Shown here in pieces: positions 1-5,583 of a stretch of DNA of 7,214 nucleotides. The notes beneath the pieces are model-generated. The model made no database searches. It saw nothing but the letters and a program-made list of their open reading frames with translations, and was not told where the DNA came from. The stretch is from Nocardiopsaceae bacterium (GTDB lineage: Bacteria > Actinomycetota > Actinomycetes > Streptosporangiales > Streptosporangiaceae): contig JAIRTY010000524.1 of assembly GCA_031254715.1 (NCBI GenBank), positions 1 through 7,214 on the forward strand, given 5' to 3'. Every line of letters begins with the position of its first letter. Position 1 is the first letter of the stretch. A program made the translations under genes and the position numbers.

Positions 1-312
1 CAGCTCGGCGCGCTCGGCCAGTTCCACCCGCGCGATGTCGTCCTCGCTGACCCGCGCCATGGACACCACGTCGGGGTTGATGATCCGGACCCCGCCCTCG
101 CCGATCGCCCCCATGCCGAGCTCGGGCTGGACCGGGACGCCGAGCTTGCGCACCAGGATCACGTCCAGCGGCGCGGCCAGGGCGCGGGCGATCTCCGCGG
201 CGACGGGCACCCCGCCCCTGGGCAAGCCCAGCACCACCACGTCCTGTCCCCGGAACACGCGCAGCTCGCTGGCAAGACGGCGGCCGGCGTCGGTGCGGTC
301 GAGGAAAGGCAT
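1..312 (-). CDS. Predicted phosphoribosyltransferase, N-terminal part (runs off the window)
   Basis: The first 104 codons are visible and the gene continues beyond position 1. The protein begins MPFLDRTDAGRRLASEL and continues with VVVLGLPRGGVPVAAEIA, LDVILVRKLGVP and ELGMGAIGEGG. These are the hallmarks of the actinobacterial predicted phosphoribosyltransferase family (COG1926-like), which is sometimes fused to a dienelactone hydrolase-like domain. The PRPP-binding loop lies further downstream and is outside the window, so substrate and activity cannot be judged. The ATG at 312-310 is preceded on the minus strand by GGAAGGGGGAAA, a plausible ribosome binding site; a second ATG at 319-317 is out of frame. 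The gene lies 130 bp downstream of the LLM oxidoreductase gene in the same direction, so it may have its own promoter or be the distal gene of the psuK-psuG run. Family assignment is fairly sure; the biological role is not. Confidence 0.8.
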   Translation of the reverse strand, partial: MPFLDRTDAGRRLASELRVFRGQDVVVLGLPRGGVPVAAEIARALAAPLDVILVRKLGVPVQPELGMGAIGEGGVRIINPDVVSMARVSEDDIARVELAERAEL

Positions 313-442
313 GACCCATTTCCCCCTTCCGGTCCAGTCCAGTCTGGCTGTTCCGGCAGCGGGATCGCCAGGGGCGATGGTCCCGGAAGATCGTTACGGT
401 CCGTGGCCTTCTCTCACTGTAACGGCATCCCGGGCCGCGGTG
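313..442 (-). other. Intergenic spacer with two inverted repeats
   Basis: This 130-bp spacer between two minus-strand genes holds ATCGCC-AGG-GGCGAT (364-378), a 6-bp hairpin with a 3-nt loop that could act as a weak terminator for the oxidoreductase gene. No T-tract follows it on the minus strand. A second pair, CGTTAC (392-397) and GTAACG (419-424), is separated by 21 bp and could be a regulator site for the phosphoribosyltransferase gene. No convincing -10/-35 pair was found. Function is inferred only from position. Confidence 0.25.
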
Positions 443-1351
443 TCAGGCGGTGAGGGTGCGCAGGAACTCCCGGGTGCGGGCGGCGTCCTCGCCGCGGGCG
501 AACTCTGACGCCACGAAATCGGTGACCCCGGCCTCGGCGAGCCGGGACACCTGGCCGCCAACCGCGTCCTCATCGCCGGCCAGCGCGACGTCGGCAGGGC
601 CGGCCGCGCCTTCCCGGTCCAGCATCGCCCGGTAGGACGGGAGCTGCCCGTACACCGCGAAGATCCTGGCCGCCCGCGCGCGGGCCTGGTCCGGGTCGCT
701 GGTGACGCAGACCGGCAGGATGCACACGATGCGCGGGTCGCCCCGCCCGGCCGCGCGCGCCGCCGCCGTGATGGACGGCGTGATGTGGGCGGCGACCGTG
801 GCCGGCCCGGTCATCCAGAGCACGGTCCCGTCGGCCTGCTCCCCCGCGAGCTTGAGCAGCTGCGGCCCGAGCGCGGCCAGCAGCAGCGGCACCCGGCCCG
901 GCACCGGGACGGACAGGCCGATATTCGCCCGCAGCGTCTCCCCCGTGAAATCCGCGGGATTGCCCGCCAGCAGCGGCGCCAGGACCGCCAGGTACTCCCG
1001 CAGGTGCCGGATCGGCTTGTCGAACGAGTAGCCGAACATGTCCTCGATGACCATCCGGTGCGACGGCCCGACCCCGAGCGTCAGGCGGCCGTCCAGCATG
1101 GCCGCGGCGGTCAGGGCCTGCTGTGCGAGCGCCGCCGGGTGCCGGGGGTAGGTGGGCATGACCGCCGTGCCGAGCTCGATCCCCGGCACCCCGCAGCCAG
1201 CGGCCGCCAGCGCGGTCAGCGCATCCAGCCCGAAGATGTTGCTCAGCCAGGCAGAAGCGAGCCCGTCATCGGCTGCCCGCTGGATCTGGTCACGCAGCTG
1301 GCCCCGCGGGTCCGGGCCCGAGGGCTCCGCCAGCAGAATCCCGACGCGCAT
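443..1351 (-). CDS. LLM-class F420-dependent oxidoreductase
   Basis: The 302-residue protein is a luciferase-like TIM-barrel oxidoreductase. It starts MRVGILLAEPSG, followed by AADDGLASAWLSNIFGLDALTALA, IELGTAVMPTYPRHPAALAQQA and GRLTLGVGPSHR, ending with LAEAGVTDFVASEF. The GxAVMPTYPRHP and LGVGPSHR blocks match the actinobacterial subfamily that uses the deazaflavin cofactor F420 (the MSMEG_4879-like, TIGR03564-type group, from memory). Such enzymes are soluble; the substrate of this subgroup is not known to me. The ATG at 1351-1349 has a strong GGAGG ribosome binding site 5 bases upstream. The frame stays open further upstream inside psuG, but that stretch is antisense-like arginine-rich sequence and not part of the gene. 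It lies 35 bp after the psuG stop, same direction, so co-transcription with psuK-psuG is likely. Cofactor choice (F420 rather than FMN) rests on family similarity, not on a residue I can prove. Confidence 0.9.
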   Translation of the reverse strand: MRVGILLAEPSGPDPRGQLRDQIQRAADDGLASAWLSNIFGLDALTALAAAGCGVPGIELGTAVMPTYPRHPAALAQQALTAAAMLDGRLTLGVGPSHRMVIEDMFGYSFDKPIRHLREYLAVLAPLLAGNPADFTGETLRANIGLSVPVPGRVPLLLAALGPQLLKLAGEQADGTVLWMTGPATVAAHITPSITAAARAAGRGDPRIVCILPVCVTSDPDQARARAARIFAVYGQLPSYRAMLDREGAAGPADVALAGDEDAVGGQVSRLAEAGVTDFVASEFARGEDAARTREFLRTLTA

Positions 1352-1386
1352 GGCACCTCCGTTACTGGCCGGTAAGGGAACAGAGC

Positions 1387-2298
1387 CTAGTGTCCGTGCC
1401 CGCCCGCGGCATAGGCGACCGCGACCTCGCCGGCCAGCGCCGCGTTGTCGGCGATCAGCTGCCGGTTCACCGCGATTCTGCGCCCGCCGCTCAGCTCGTG
1501 GACCAGCGCCAGCACCGCCGGGGTCACCGCCTGCCCGGTGATCCCCTGTTCCCGGACCCGCCGCACCGCCTCGGCGATGAACGGCTCGGCATCCAGGCCC
1601 GGATCCGGCGGCCGGGCGAGCAACAGCCCGGCGGATCCGTTCAGCTGCCAGTGCGCGGCCGCGATCGCGGCCGCCTCGGCTGCGCTGCTCACCACCGCCG
1701 ACACCGGGGGGCCGCCCGCTGCCGTGTAGAACAGCGGCAGCGTCGCGGTGCGCCAGCCGAGCACGGGCACGCCGAGGGTCTCCAGTACCTCCGCGGTCGC
1801 GCCGGTGTCCAGGATCGACTTGGCGCCCGAGGAGACGACCACCACCGGGCTGCGGGCCAGCTGCACCAGGTCGCCGGAGATGTCGAGGCTCTCGGCAAAG
1901 CCCCGGTGCACTCCGCCGGTGCCGCCGGTGCCGGCGAAGCTGATCCCGGTCAGCCTGCACACCGCGAGCATGCCGCCGACCGTGGTCGCGCCGAGACCGC
2001 CCCGTACCACGCAGGCCGCCAGGTCACGGGCCCCGGCCTTGCGTGCCGACTCCCCCGCGGCGGCGAACCGCTCGAGTTCCGCTGCGGTCAGCCCCGCCTT
2101 CACTGCGCCGTCGACGATCCCGGTGGTGGCCGGCACGGCACCGGACGCACGCACCCGGGCCTCGGCTTCGAGCGCAACCGCCAGCCCTTCCCGTTCCGGA
2201 AATCCATGCGCGACCAGGGTCGTTTCCAACCCCACCACCGGACGGCGGGACCGGAGCGCCTCGGCCACCTCCTCCGCCACCGCCGGGGTGAGGGTCAC
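1387..2298 (-). CDS. psuG: Pseudouridine-5'-phosphate glycosidase
   Basis: PsuG cleaves the C-C glycosidic bond of pseudouridine 5'-phosphate to uracil and ribose 5-phosphate, the second step of pseudouridine salvage. The 303-residue length is normal for the family. Family landmarks are present: GLETTLVAHGFP (general acid Glu25), RKAGARDLA (Lys87), GTGGTGGVHRGF (His131), LDISGDL (Asp139, metal ligand), VVSSGAKSILD (Lys160, the imine-forming catalytic lysine), and NRQLIADNAALA near the C-terminus. Residue roles follow the E. coli enzyme, where the equivalents are numbered about six higher. The start is GTG at 2298-2296; GGGAG lies 8 bases upstream. This GTG overlaps the TGA of the kinase gene in the sequence GTGA, a classic coupling arrangement. 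All catalytic residues seem intact, so it should be active. Confidence 0.96.
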   Translation of the reverse strand: MTLTPAVAEEVAEALRSRRPVVGLETTLVAHGFPEREGLAVALEAEARVRASGAVPATTGIVDGAVKAGLTAAELERFAAAGESARKAGARDLAACVVRGGLGATTVGGMLAVCRLTGISFAGTGGTGGVHRGFAESLDISGDLVQLARSPVVVVSSGAKSILDTGATAEVLETLGVPVLGWRTATLPLFYTAAGGPPVSAVVSSAAEAAAIAAAHWQLNGSAGLLLARPPDPGLDAEPFIAEAVRRVREQGITGQAVTPAVLALVHELSGGRRIAVNRQLIADNAALAGEVAVAYAAGGHGH

Positions 2299-3182
2299 GG
2301 CATCGCTCCCATCGTCGCCACCGCGTGGGCGTCCGCGGCCAGCCCGAGGCCGGCCCCGCCCAGCAGGTACCCAGCGGCGAACGCGTCCCCGGCGCCGGTG
2401 GCATCCACCGCCCGCGCGGGGTGCGCGGCGTGCACCGCGCCTCCCGCCCGTACCCCGCGTGATCCTAGCTTCACCACCAGCTCGCTTCCCGGCACGCTGC
2501 CCACCAGCTCGCTTTCCGCCTCGGTGGCGAACACCAGCGCCGGCCGCAGCCGCGCCAGCAGGTCCCGGAACCGCTCCACGCCGAACTCACGCAGCGCCGC
2601 CACCGACGAGAGATCGACGCTCAGCCGCGGCAGGCGCCGGGCAGCCGCCAGCGCGGCGCCCCGGATGGGCTCGCGCACCAGGCTGTAGGCCGGCAGGTGC
2701 AGCCAGCCGCAGCCATCGAACCACTCGTCCCGCAGCGCGTCAGCGCCGAGCCGCGCTCCGGCGCCGGGGTCGGTGAGCATGGACCGGGAGTGACCGCGTT
2801 CCGACAGCGACACCACCACCCCGGATCGTCCCTCGCTGGCCGGCCCGGCCACATCCACTCCCCTGGCCGCCAGGTCGGCCGCGACCAGGCAGCCGGCCGC
2901 GTCGCTGCCAAGCGCGGCGATCAGCCGGGCCCGGCCGCCGAGCGCGGTGATCCACGCGGCGACGTTGGCGGCCTGGCCGCCCGCGCCCACGGTGGTCCGG
3001 GCCGGGGTGTCGGTCTCGTCAGCGACCGGCCCCGCCAGCCGGACTATCACATCCAGGTTGGCCTCGCCCAGCACGCAGATGGCCGCCTCACCAGCCGGGC
3101 CGGTCCCGGGCGACGCCGCCGTCGGAGCGCCCGGGCCCGGCTGGCCGGGCCCGGGCGCACCCGGCCCCGGCGGCGAACTCAT
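2295..3182 (-). CDS. psuK: PfkB-family carbohydrate kinase, probable pseudouridine kinase
   Basis: The 295-residue protein is a ribokinase/PfkB-fold kinase. Gly-rich signature 1 is at residues 66-83 (GAGGQAANVAAWITALGG) and signature 2 at 259-272 (VDATGAGDAFAAGY, with GAGD forming the anion hole and Asp266 the catalytic base). The domain itself begins near residue 35 (ICVLGEANLDVIVRL). Before it lies a Pro/Gly-rich leader of about 33 residues that the family does not normally have. The 4-bp overlap with psuG and the PfkB fold together make pseudouridine kinase (pseudouridine + ATP to pseudouridine 5'-phosphate) the best assignment; the sequence alone could also suit another nucleoside or sugar. 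The ATG at 3182-3180 was chosen because GATACT lies 7 bases upstream, fitting a leaderless transcript; there is no ribosome binding site. Alternatives are ATG at 3209 or the in-frame GTG at codon 37, which would clip the first strand. Confidence 0.87.
   Translation of the reverse strand: MSSPPGPGAPGPGQPGPGAPTAASPGTGPAGEAAICVLGEANLDVIVRLAGPVADETDTPARTTVGAGGQAANVAAWITALGGRARLIAALGSDAAGCLVAADLAARGVDVAGPASEGRSGVVVSLSERGHSRSMLTDPGAGARLGADALRDEWFDGCGWLHLPAYSLVREPIRGAALAAARRLPRLSVDLSSVAALREFGVERFRDLLARLRPALVFATEAESELVGSVPGSELVVKLGSRGVRAGGAVHAAHPARAVDATGAGDAFAAGYLLGGAGLGLAADAHAVATMGAMP
3127..3158 (-). repeat. Perfect 14-bp all-GC inverted repeat within the start of psuK
   Basis: The arms GCGCCCGGGCCCGG (3127-3140) and its exact reverse complement (3145-3158) flank the 4-base loop CTGG. 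The hairpin covers nucleotides 25-56 of the psuK reading frame and encodes the Pro/Gly-rich leader. In mRNA it would be a very stable stem just after the start codon. It might affect initiation or early elongation, or it may simply be a by-product of GC repeat growth. Confidence 0.7.
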
Positions 3183-3215
3183 GTCCAGCAGTATCCAGCG
3201 TGCGAGCATGGAGGG
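3183..3215. promoter_or_regulatory. Divergent promoter region between psuK and the LOG gene
   Basis: Only 33 bp separate the two divergent start codons. On the minus strand GATACT ends 7 bases before the psuK ATG, which fits an actinobacterial -10 driving a leaderless mRNA. On the plus strand no good -10 was found; TATCCA (3192-3197) is the nearest candidate. GGAGGG directly abuts the LOG ATG, too close for a normal Shine-Dalgarno spacing. There are no clear -35 elements. The promoters must overlap physically, so the two directions may compete. Confidence 0.4.
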
Positions 3216-3821
3216 ATGCGGGCAGTATGCGTGTTCTGCGGCTCCAATCCCGGGCGGCGCCCCGAGTACGTGGCGGGTGCCGCCAGCCTGGCGCGATTCC
3301 TCGCCGGACGGGGCATCCGGATCGTGTACGGCGGCGCGCACGTCGGAATCATGGGGGCGCTGGCCGACGCCGGGCTGGCCGCCGGGGCCGAGGTGGTGGG
3401 CGTGATCCCGCAGCACCTGGTCGAGGCCGAGGTCGCCCACCCTGGACTCACCGAGCTGCACGTGGTCGGTTCCATGCACGAGCGCAAGGCGCTCATGGCG
3501 AGGCTGTCGGACGCCTTCATCGCGCTGCCGGGCGGTCTGGGCATGCTGGAGGAAGTGGCCGAGGTCATCACCTGGTCGCAGCTGGGACTGCACGCCAAGC
3601 CGGCCGGGCTGCTCAACCTGCTGGGGTATTTCGACGACCTGCTGCGGTTCCTTGACCACGCCGAGGCCGAGCGGTTCCTGCGGCCGGAGCACCGCAGGCT
3701 GGTCGTGGCCGAGCCGGAGCCCGCGGCGCTGCTGGCGGCCCTGGCGAGCTGGCGCCCGCCAGGCTCGCAGAAGTGGATGAACGCGGACGGGTCCGACCTC
3801 GCCCTCGGGCGTCACCCATGA
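3216..3821 (+). CDS. LOG-family protein, nucleoside 5'-monophosphate phosphoribohydrolase
   Basis: The 201-residue Rossmann-fold protein begins MRAVCVFCGSNPGRRPEYV, typical of LOG enzymes, which hydrolyse (cytokinin) nucleoside monophosphates to the free base and ribose 5-phosphate. Further landmarks are VYGGAHVGIMGALADAGL (residues 37-54), SMHERKALM (86-94) with the catalytic Arg90, and LPGGLGMLEE (104-113) with Glu113. The last motif is normally PGGxGTxxE; here Thr is replaced by Met110 (codon ATG). The GG-A-HVG loop also has Ala where Gly is usual. The length suits the short bacterial LOG type. The start is fixed by homology because the purine-rich GGAGGG touches the ATG with no spacing. 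The gene is divergent from psuK. LOG proteins in bacteria often act on AMP-like substrates without any cytokinin role, so the substrate here is open. Confidence 0.92.
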   Translation: MRAVCVFCGSNPGRRPEYVAGAASLARFLAGRGIRIVYGGAHVGIMGALADAGLAAGAEVVGVIPQHLVEAEVAHPGLTELHVVGSMHERKALMARLSDAFIALPGGLGMLEEVAEVITWSQLGLHAKPAGLLNLLGYFDDLLRFLDHAEAERFLRPEHRRLVVAEPEPAALLAALASWRPPGSQKWMNADGSDLALGRHP

Positions 3822-3840
3822 TCCTCCGCTGTGCGGGGGA

Positions 3841-3957
3841 ATGCAGGCCCGGCCGCCCGGGGGGATGCAGGCCGGCCGCGGCCGGGGGATGCAGGGCCGG
3901 CCGCCCGGGAAATGCAGGGCCGGGCGCGCCCGGGGAATGCGGGCGAGGGGCGCCCGG
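3841..3957. repeat. Five tandem 23-25 bp units, each with a GC hairpin
   Basis: Units begin with ATGCAGG or ATGCGGG at 3841, 3865, 3889, 3912 and 3937 (spacings 24, 24, 23, 25) and are joined by GGGGA-like linkers. Every unit carries a different self-complementary core: CCCGG-CCGC-CCGGG, CCGGCCGCGGCCGG, CCGG-CCGC-CCGG, CCGGGCGCGCCCGG and GGGCG-AGGGG-CGCCC. A degenerate copy (GTGCGGGGGA) may precede the first at 3831. The array sits between the LOG stop and the thioredoxin promoter. It has no spacers, so it is not CRISPR. The spacing is not a multiple of three, so it is unlikely to be coding. Roles as terminator cluster, mRNA leader structure or protein-binding palindromes are all possible. 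Confidence 0.75.
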
Positions 3958-3975
3958 TTATACCCGCCGGGGTAT
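3958..3975 (+). promoter_or_regulatory. Candidate CsoR/CstR-type operator and -10 element upstream of thioredoxin
   Basis: ATACCCGCCGGGGTAT (3960-3975) is a perfect 6-bp inverted repeat, ATACCC and GGGTAT, around GCCG. It closely resembles operators of the CsoR/RcnR repressor family, which pair AT-rich ends with a G/C tract. It overlaps TTATAC (3958-3963), a possible -10 hexamer, so a bound repressor would block transcription. The thioredoxin start is 32 bp downstream. A similar 16-bp site precedes the sensor gene at 5584, with 11 of 16 positions identical. Confidence 0.55.
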
Positions 3976-4007
3976 CGAAGGATGCCCCGGGAGTCTTGGA
4001 GGCGATG

Positions 4008-4388
4008 ATGGCAACGGTCGAGCTCACGGCCGAGAACTTCGAGTCCACTGTCGGCGGAGCCGACCTGGCGCTGGTCGATTTCTGGGCGTCGTGGTGCGGT
4101 CCCTGCCGGATGTTCGGCCCGATCTTCGAGCGTGCCTCGGAGCAGTACCCGGACGCCGTGTTCGGCAAGGTCGACACCGAGGCGCAGCAGGCCCTGGCGG
4201 GGTCCTTCCAGATCACCTCGATCCCGACCCTGATGATCATCCGTGACAACGTGATCGTCTACGCCCAGCCCGGCGCCCTGCCCGAGAGCGCGCTGGAGGA
4301 GCTGATCGGCAAGGCCCGGGACCTCGACATGGACGAGGTGCGCGCTAGCATCGCTCAGCGCGAGCAGGAGCAGGCCGGCCAGAAGTGA
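4008..4388 (+). CDS. trxA: Thioredoxin
   Basis: A 126-residue cytoplasmic thiol-disulfide oxidoreductase. The protein starts MATVELTAENFESTV, with strand LVDFWAS leading to the active site WCGPC (residues 29-33; Cys30 is the nucleophile, Cys33 resolving) and the cis-proline loop SIPTLM (Pro73). No signal peptide or membrane segment is seen. The C-terminal tail (DMDEVRASIAQREQEQAGQK) is slightly longer than in E. coli thioredoxin and is charged. Two adjacent ATGs occur at 4005 and 4008; GGAGG at 3998-4002 gives spacings of 2 and 5, so the second is preferred. The frame is open back to GTG 3831 through the hairpin array, but that extension is low-complexity and not family-like. The upstream CsoR-type site suggests induction by thiol, persulfide or metal stress. 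Electrons would come from thioredoxin reductase encoded elsewhere. Confidence 0.94.
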   Translation: MATVELTAENFESTVGGADLALVDFWASWCGPCRMFGPIFERASEQYPDAVFGKVDTEAQQALAGSFQITSIPTLMIIRDNVIVYAQPGALPESALEELIGKARDLDMDEVRASIAQREQEQAGQK

Positions 4389-4475
4389 CGCCCCGCCCCC
4401 GGCGGAGCGACGGCGCCGGCCAGCGCGAGCGTAACGCCCGCCACTGGCACGGCGGCGGGCAGGAAGGCGGCGGCG

Positions 4476-5072
4476 TTGGAGCGGGCTGAGTGGGATGAAC
4501 GGTATGCCGGCACCGAACTCGTCTGGAGCGCCGGGCCGAACCAGTTCGTAGCCGCCGAGCTCGCGGACCTGCCGCCCGGCCGGGCGCTCGACCTGGGCGC
4601 CGGCGAGGGCCGGAACGCGATCTGGCTGGCGGGCCTGGGCTGGCAGGTGACAGCGGTCGACTTTTCCGCGGCCGGCCTGGCCAAGGCGGCCCGGCTGGCC
4701 GCCGCCCGTGGCGTCACCGCCGACTGGGTGAACGCCGACCTGACCGGCTACCAGCCCGCCCCGGGCGCCTACGACCTGGTGCTGATTGCCTACATGCAGC
4801 TGGCCCCGGACGCGTTCCGCAGCCTGCTCGGCAAGGCCTCGTCCGCGCTCGCGGCCGGAGGCACGCTGCTGGTGGTCGGGCATGACGCGGACAACATCGC
4901 CCACGGCCATGGCGGTCCGCAGGACCCCGAACGGCTGCACCGGGCCGGCGACATCGTCGCGGCCCTGCCGGGCCTGGTCATCCACCGGGCCGGGCAGGCC
5001 AACCGCCCGGTCCAGACCCCGGACGGCGAGCGGGTGGCCATCGACACGGTCGTCCGCGCCCAGCGCCCCTGA
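4476..5072 (+). CDS. Class I SAM-dependent methyltransferase
   Basis: The 198-residue protein opens with WDERYAGTELVWSAGPNQFVAAEL and carries SAM motif I, ALDLGAGEGRNAIWLA (residues 37-52). Asp62 (AVDFS) follows as the expected ribose-binding acid, then WVNADLTGY (84-92) and the strand GGTLLVVGHD (128-137). This layout is that of TehB/Methyltransf_25-like small-molecule methyltransferases common in actinobacteria. The acceptor is unknown; thiol, tellurite or metabolite methylation would all fit the fold. The start is TTG at 4476 with AGGAAGG at 4461-4467, 8 bases upstream. It follows thioredoxin by 87 bp in the same direction, a gap with only a weak imperfect hairpin, so read-through from the thioredoxin promoter is plausible. 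A tight hairpin 13 bp after the stop marks the likely transcript end. Confidence 0.9.
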   Translation: MERAEWDERYAGTELVWSAGPNQFVAAELADLPPGRALDLGAGEGRNAIWLAGLGWQVTAVDFSAAGLAKAARLAAARGVTADWVNADLTGYQPAPGAYDLVLIAYMQLAPDAFRSLLGKASSALAAGGTLLVVGHDADNIAHGHGGPQDPERLHRAGDIVAALPGLVIHRAGQANRPVQTPDGERVAIDTVVRAQRP

Positions 5073-5085
5073 CCCTGGGTGCTCC

Positions 5086-5100
5086 GGCTGATGGTCAGCC
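5086..5100 (+). terminator. Stem-loop after the methyltransferase gene
   Basis: GGCTGA-TGG-TCAGCC is a perfect 6-bp stem with a 3-base loop, beginning 13 bases after the TGA. There is no T-tract, which is common for terminator hairpins of high-GC actinobacteria. A second, stronger hairpin follows at 5135. Confidence 0.45.
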
Positions 5101-5134
5101 AGGCGCCGCCGGCCCAGTCCTCGTCCCCCCGGCC

Positions 5135-5153
5135 CGGGCCGCAACGCGGCCCG
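5135..5153. terminator. Strong GC hairpin, possible second terminator
   Basis: CGGGCCGC-AAC-GCGGCCCG forms a perfect 8-bp stem with a 3-base loop. It sits 62 bases after the methyltransferase stop. No T-tract follows on either strand, so intrinsic termination is only inferred. Its loop end shares CGCAACGCG with the direct repeats that follow at 5177 and 5224. Confidence 0.4.
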
Positions 5154-5176
5154 TCCTCATCCCGCCCGCCCCGGAC

Positions 5177-5270
5177 CGCAACGCGCACCAGAGTCGCACC
5201 AACGCCCGCCGCCCGGCCCGCGACGCAACGCGCGCCAGAGTCGCACTCACGCCCGCCGCCCGCCCCGCAC
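5177..5270. repeat. Two imperfect 47-bp tandem direct repeats
   Basis: The copies start at 5177 and 5224, both opening CGCAACGCGC followed by CCAGAGTCGCAC and ACGCCCGCCGCCCG. Only four differences occur over the first 45 positions. A third, shorter relic (CGCAACGCG) lies at 5140. There is no open frame with family similarity across them. They are probably a local duplication; function unknown. Confidence 0.7.
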
Positions 5271-5386
5271 CCGCGCCCGCACCCGCACGACTCTCCACGT
5301 CCCCGGTGTCGCCTCAGCGCCCGGTTCGTCCCGATTCCGCCGCCGGGAAGGGGCGAAAAGCGGCCCGCGATCGCGCAGCACCGCCC

Positions 5387-5456
5387 ACTTGTCATCCGTG
5401 CCAGTCATTTCGGTGGGCGTTTTGTCATGATTTCATGACTGGCACGGATGACAAGT
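5387..5456. repeat. 22-bp perfect inverted repeat with a nested competing hairpin
   Basis: The left arm 5387-5408 (begins ACTTGTCATCC, ends CCAGTCAT) is the exact reverse complement of the right arm 5435-5456. The 26-base loop contains GTCATGA (5424-5430), which pairs perfectly with TCATGAC (5433-5439) across TT. That inner hairpin uses the first bases of the right arm, so the two folds are mutually exclusive. GTCAT occurs three times and ATGAC twice. GC content is near half, far below the surroundings. It lies 128 bp upstream of the sensor gene. It could be a dispersed palindromic element (MITE- or REP-like), an attenuator or terminator, or a site for a dimeric regulator. Confidence 0.85.
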
Positions 5457-5531
5457 CGCGGTGGAGCCGGGGCAACGGGGCGCGGGCCGCCGGTTTGCGC
5501 GGCGGGCCGTCGGTTCCGGGGGCTCCGGCTG

Positions 5532-5550
5532 ATACCCCCACCCGTATAAT
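5532..5550 (+). promoter_or_regulatory. Promoter -10 and CsoR-type operator of the sensor gene
   Basis: TATAAT at 5545-5550 is a perfect -10 hexamer, striking in this GC-rich sequence, placing the transcript start near 5557. It overlaps ATACCCCCACCCGTAT (5532-5547), whose ATAC/GTAT ends around a C-tract fit the operators of the CsoR/RcnR/FrmR family. No recognisable -35 was found. The overlap predicts autorepression. A ribosome binding site (GGAGGAG, 5567-5573) follows, 10 bases before the ATG. Confidence 0.65.
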
Positions 5551-5583
5551 GGAGAGGCGTCAGGATGGAGGAGAAAACCCCCG

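Larger units (their letters stand above)
5073..5583. other. Gene-free region of 511 bp with hairpins and repeats
   Basis: No convincing gene is seen on either strand. Open frames here encode only Arg/Pro/Ala-rich low-complexity peptides. In order the stretch holds a stem-loop after the methyltransferase stop (5086-5100), a strong GC hairpin (5135-5153), an imperfect 47-bp direct repeat (5177-5270), plain GC-rich sequence to about 5386, a large 22-bp inverted repeat (5387-5456), about 75 bp without signal, and then the promoter/operator of the sensor gene. The inverted repeat is clearly lower in GC than its surroundings. Confidence 0.7.

Noticed and set aside
1390..2688. A 432-codon plus-strand open frame opposite psuG and psuK
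   Set aside because: It is antisense to two genes with intact catalytic motifs and is His/Arg/Gly-rich with no recognisable domain.
3841..3957. CRISPR array
   Set aside because: Units are contiguous, GC-only variants of each other with no unique spacers, and there are no cas genes.
3831..4007. N-terminal extension of thioredoxin from GTG 3831
   Set aside because: It translates the hairpin array into low-complexity GDAGPAAR-like sequence, family thioredoxins begin at MATVELT, and a good GGAGG site precedes the ATG at 4008.
4414..4453. Hairpin between thioredoxin and the methyltransferase as a terminator
   Set aside because: GCCGGCCAG and CTGGCACGGC pair only with a bulge and a long loop; too weak to support termination.
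2295..5144. A 949-codon open frame on the minus strand running across psuK, LOG, thioredoxin and the methyltransferase
   Set aside because: Only its last 295 codons (from 3182) look like a protein family. The rest is antisense to three well-supported plus-strand genes and is Arg/Gly/Pro-rich, as expected of shadow frames at high GC.
5079..5438. Small Arg/Pro/Ala-rich open frames on both strands after the methyltransferase
   Set aside because: Composition follows the local repeats, there is no ribosome binding site or family motif, and strong hairpins interrupt the region.
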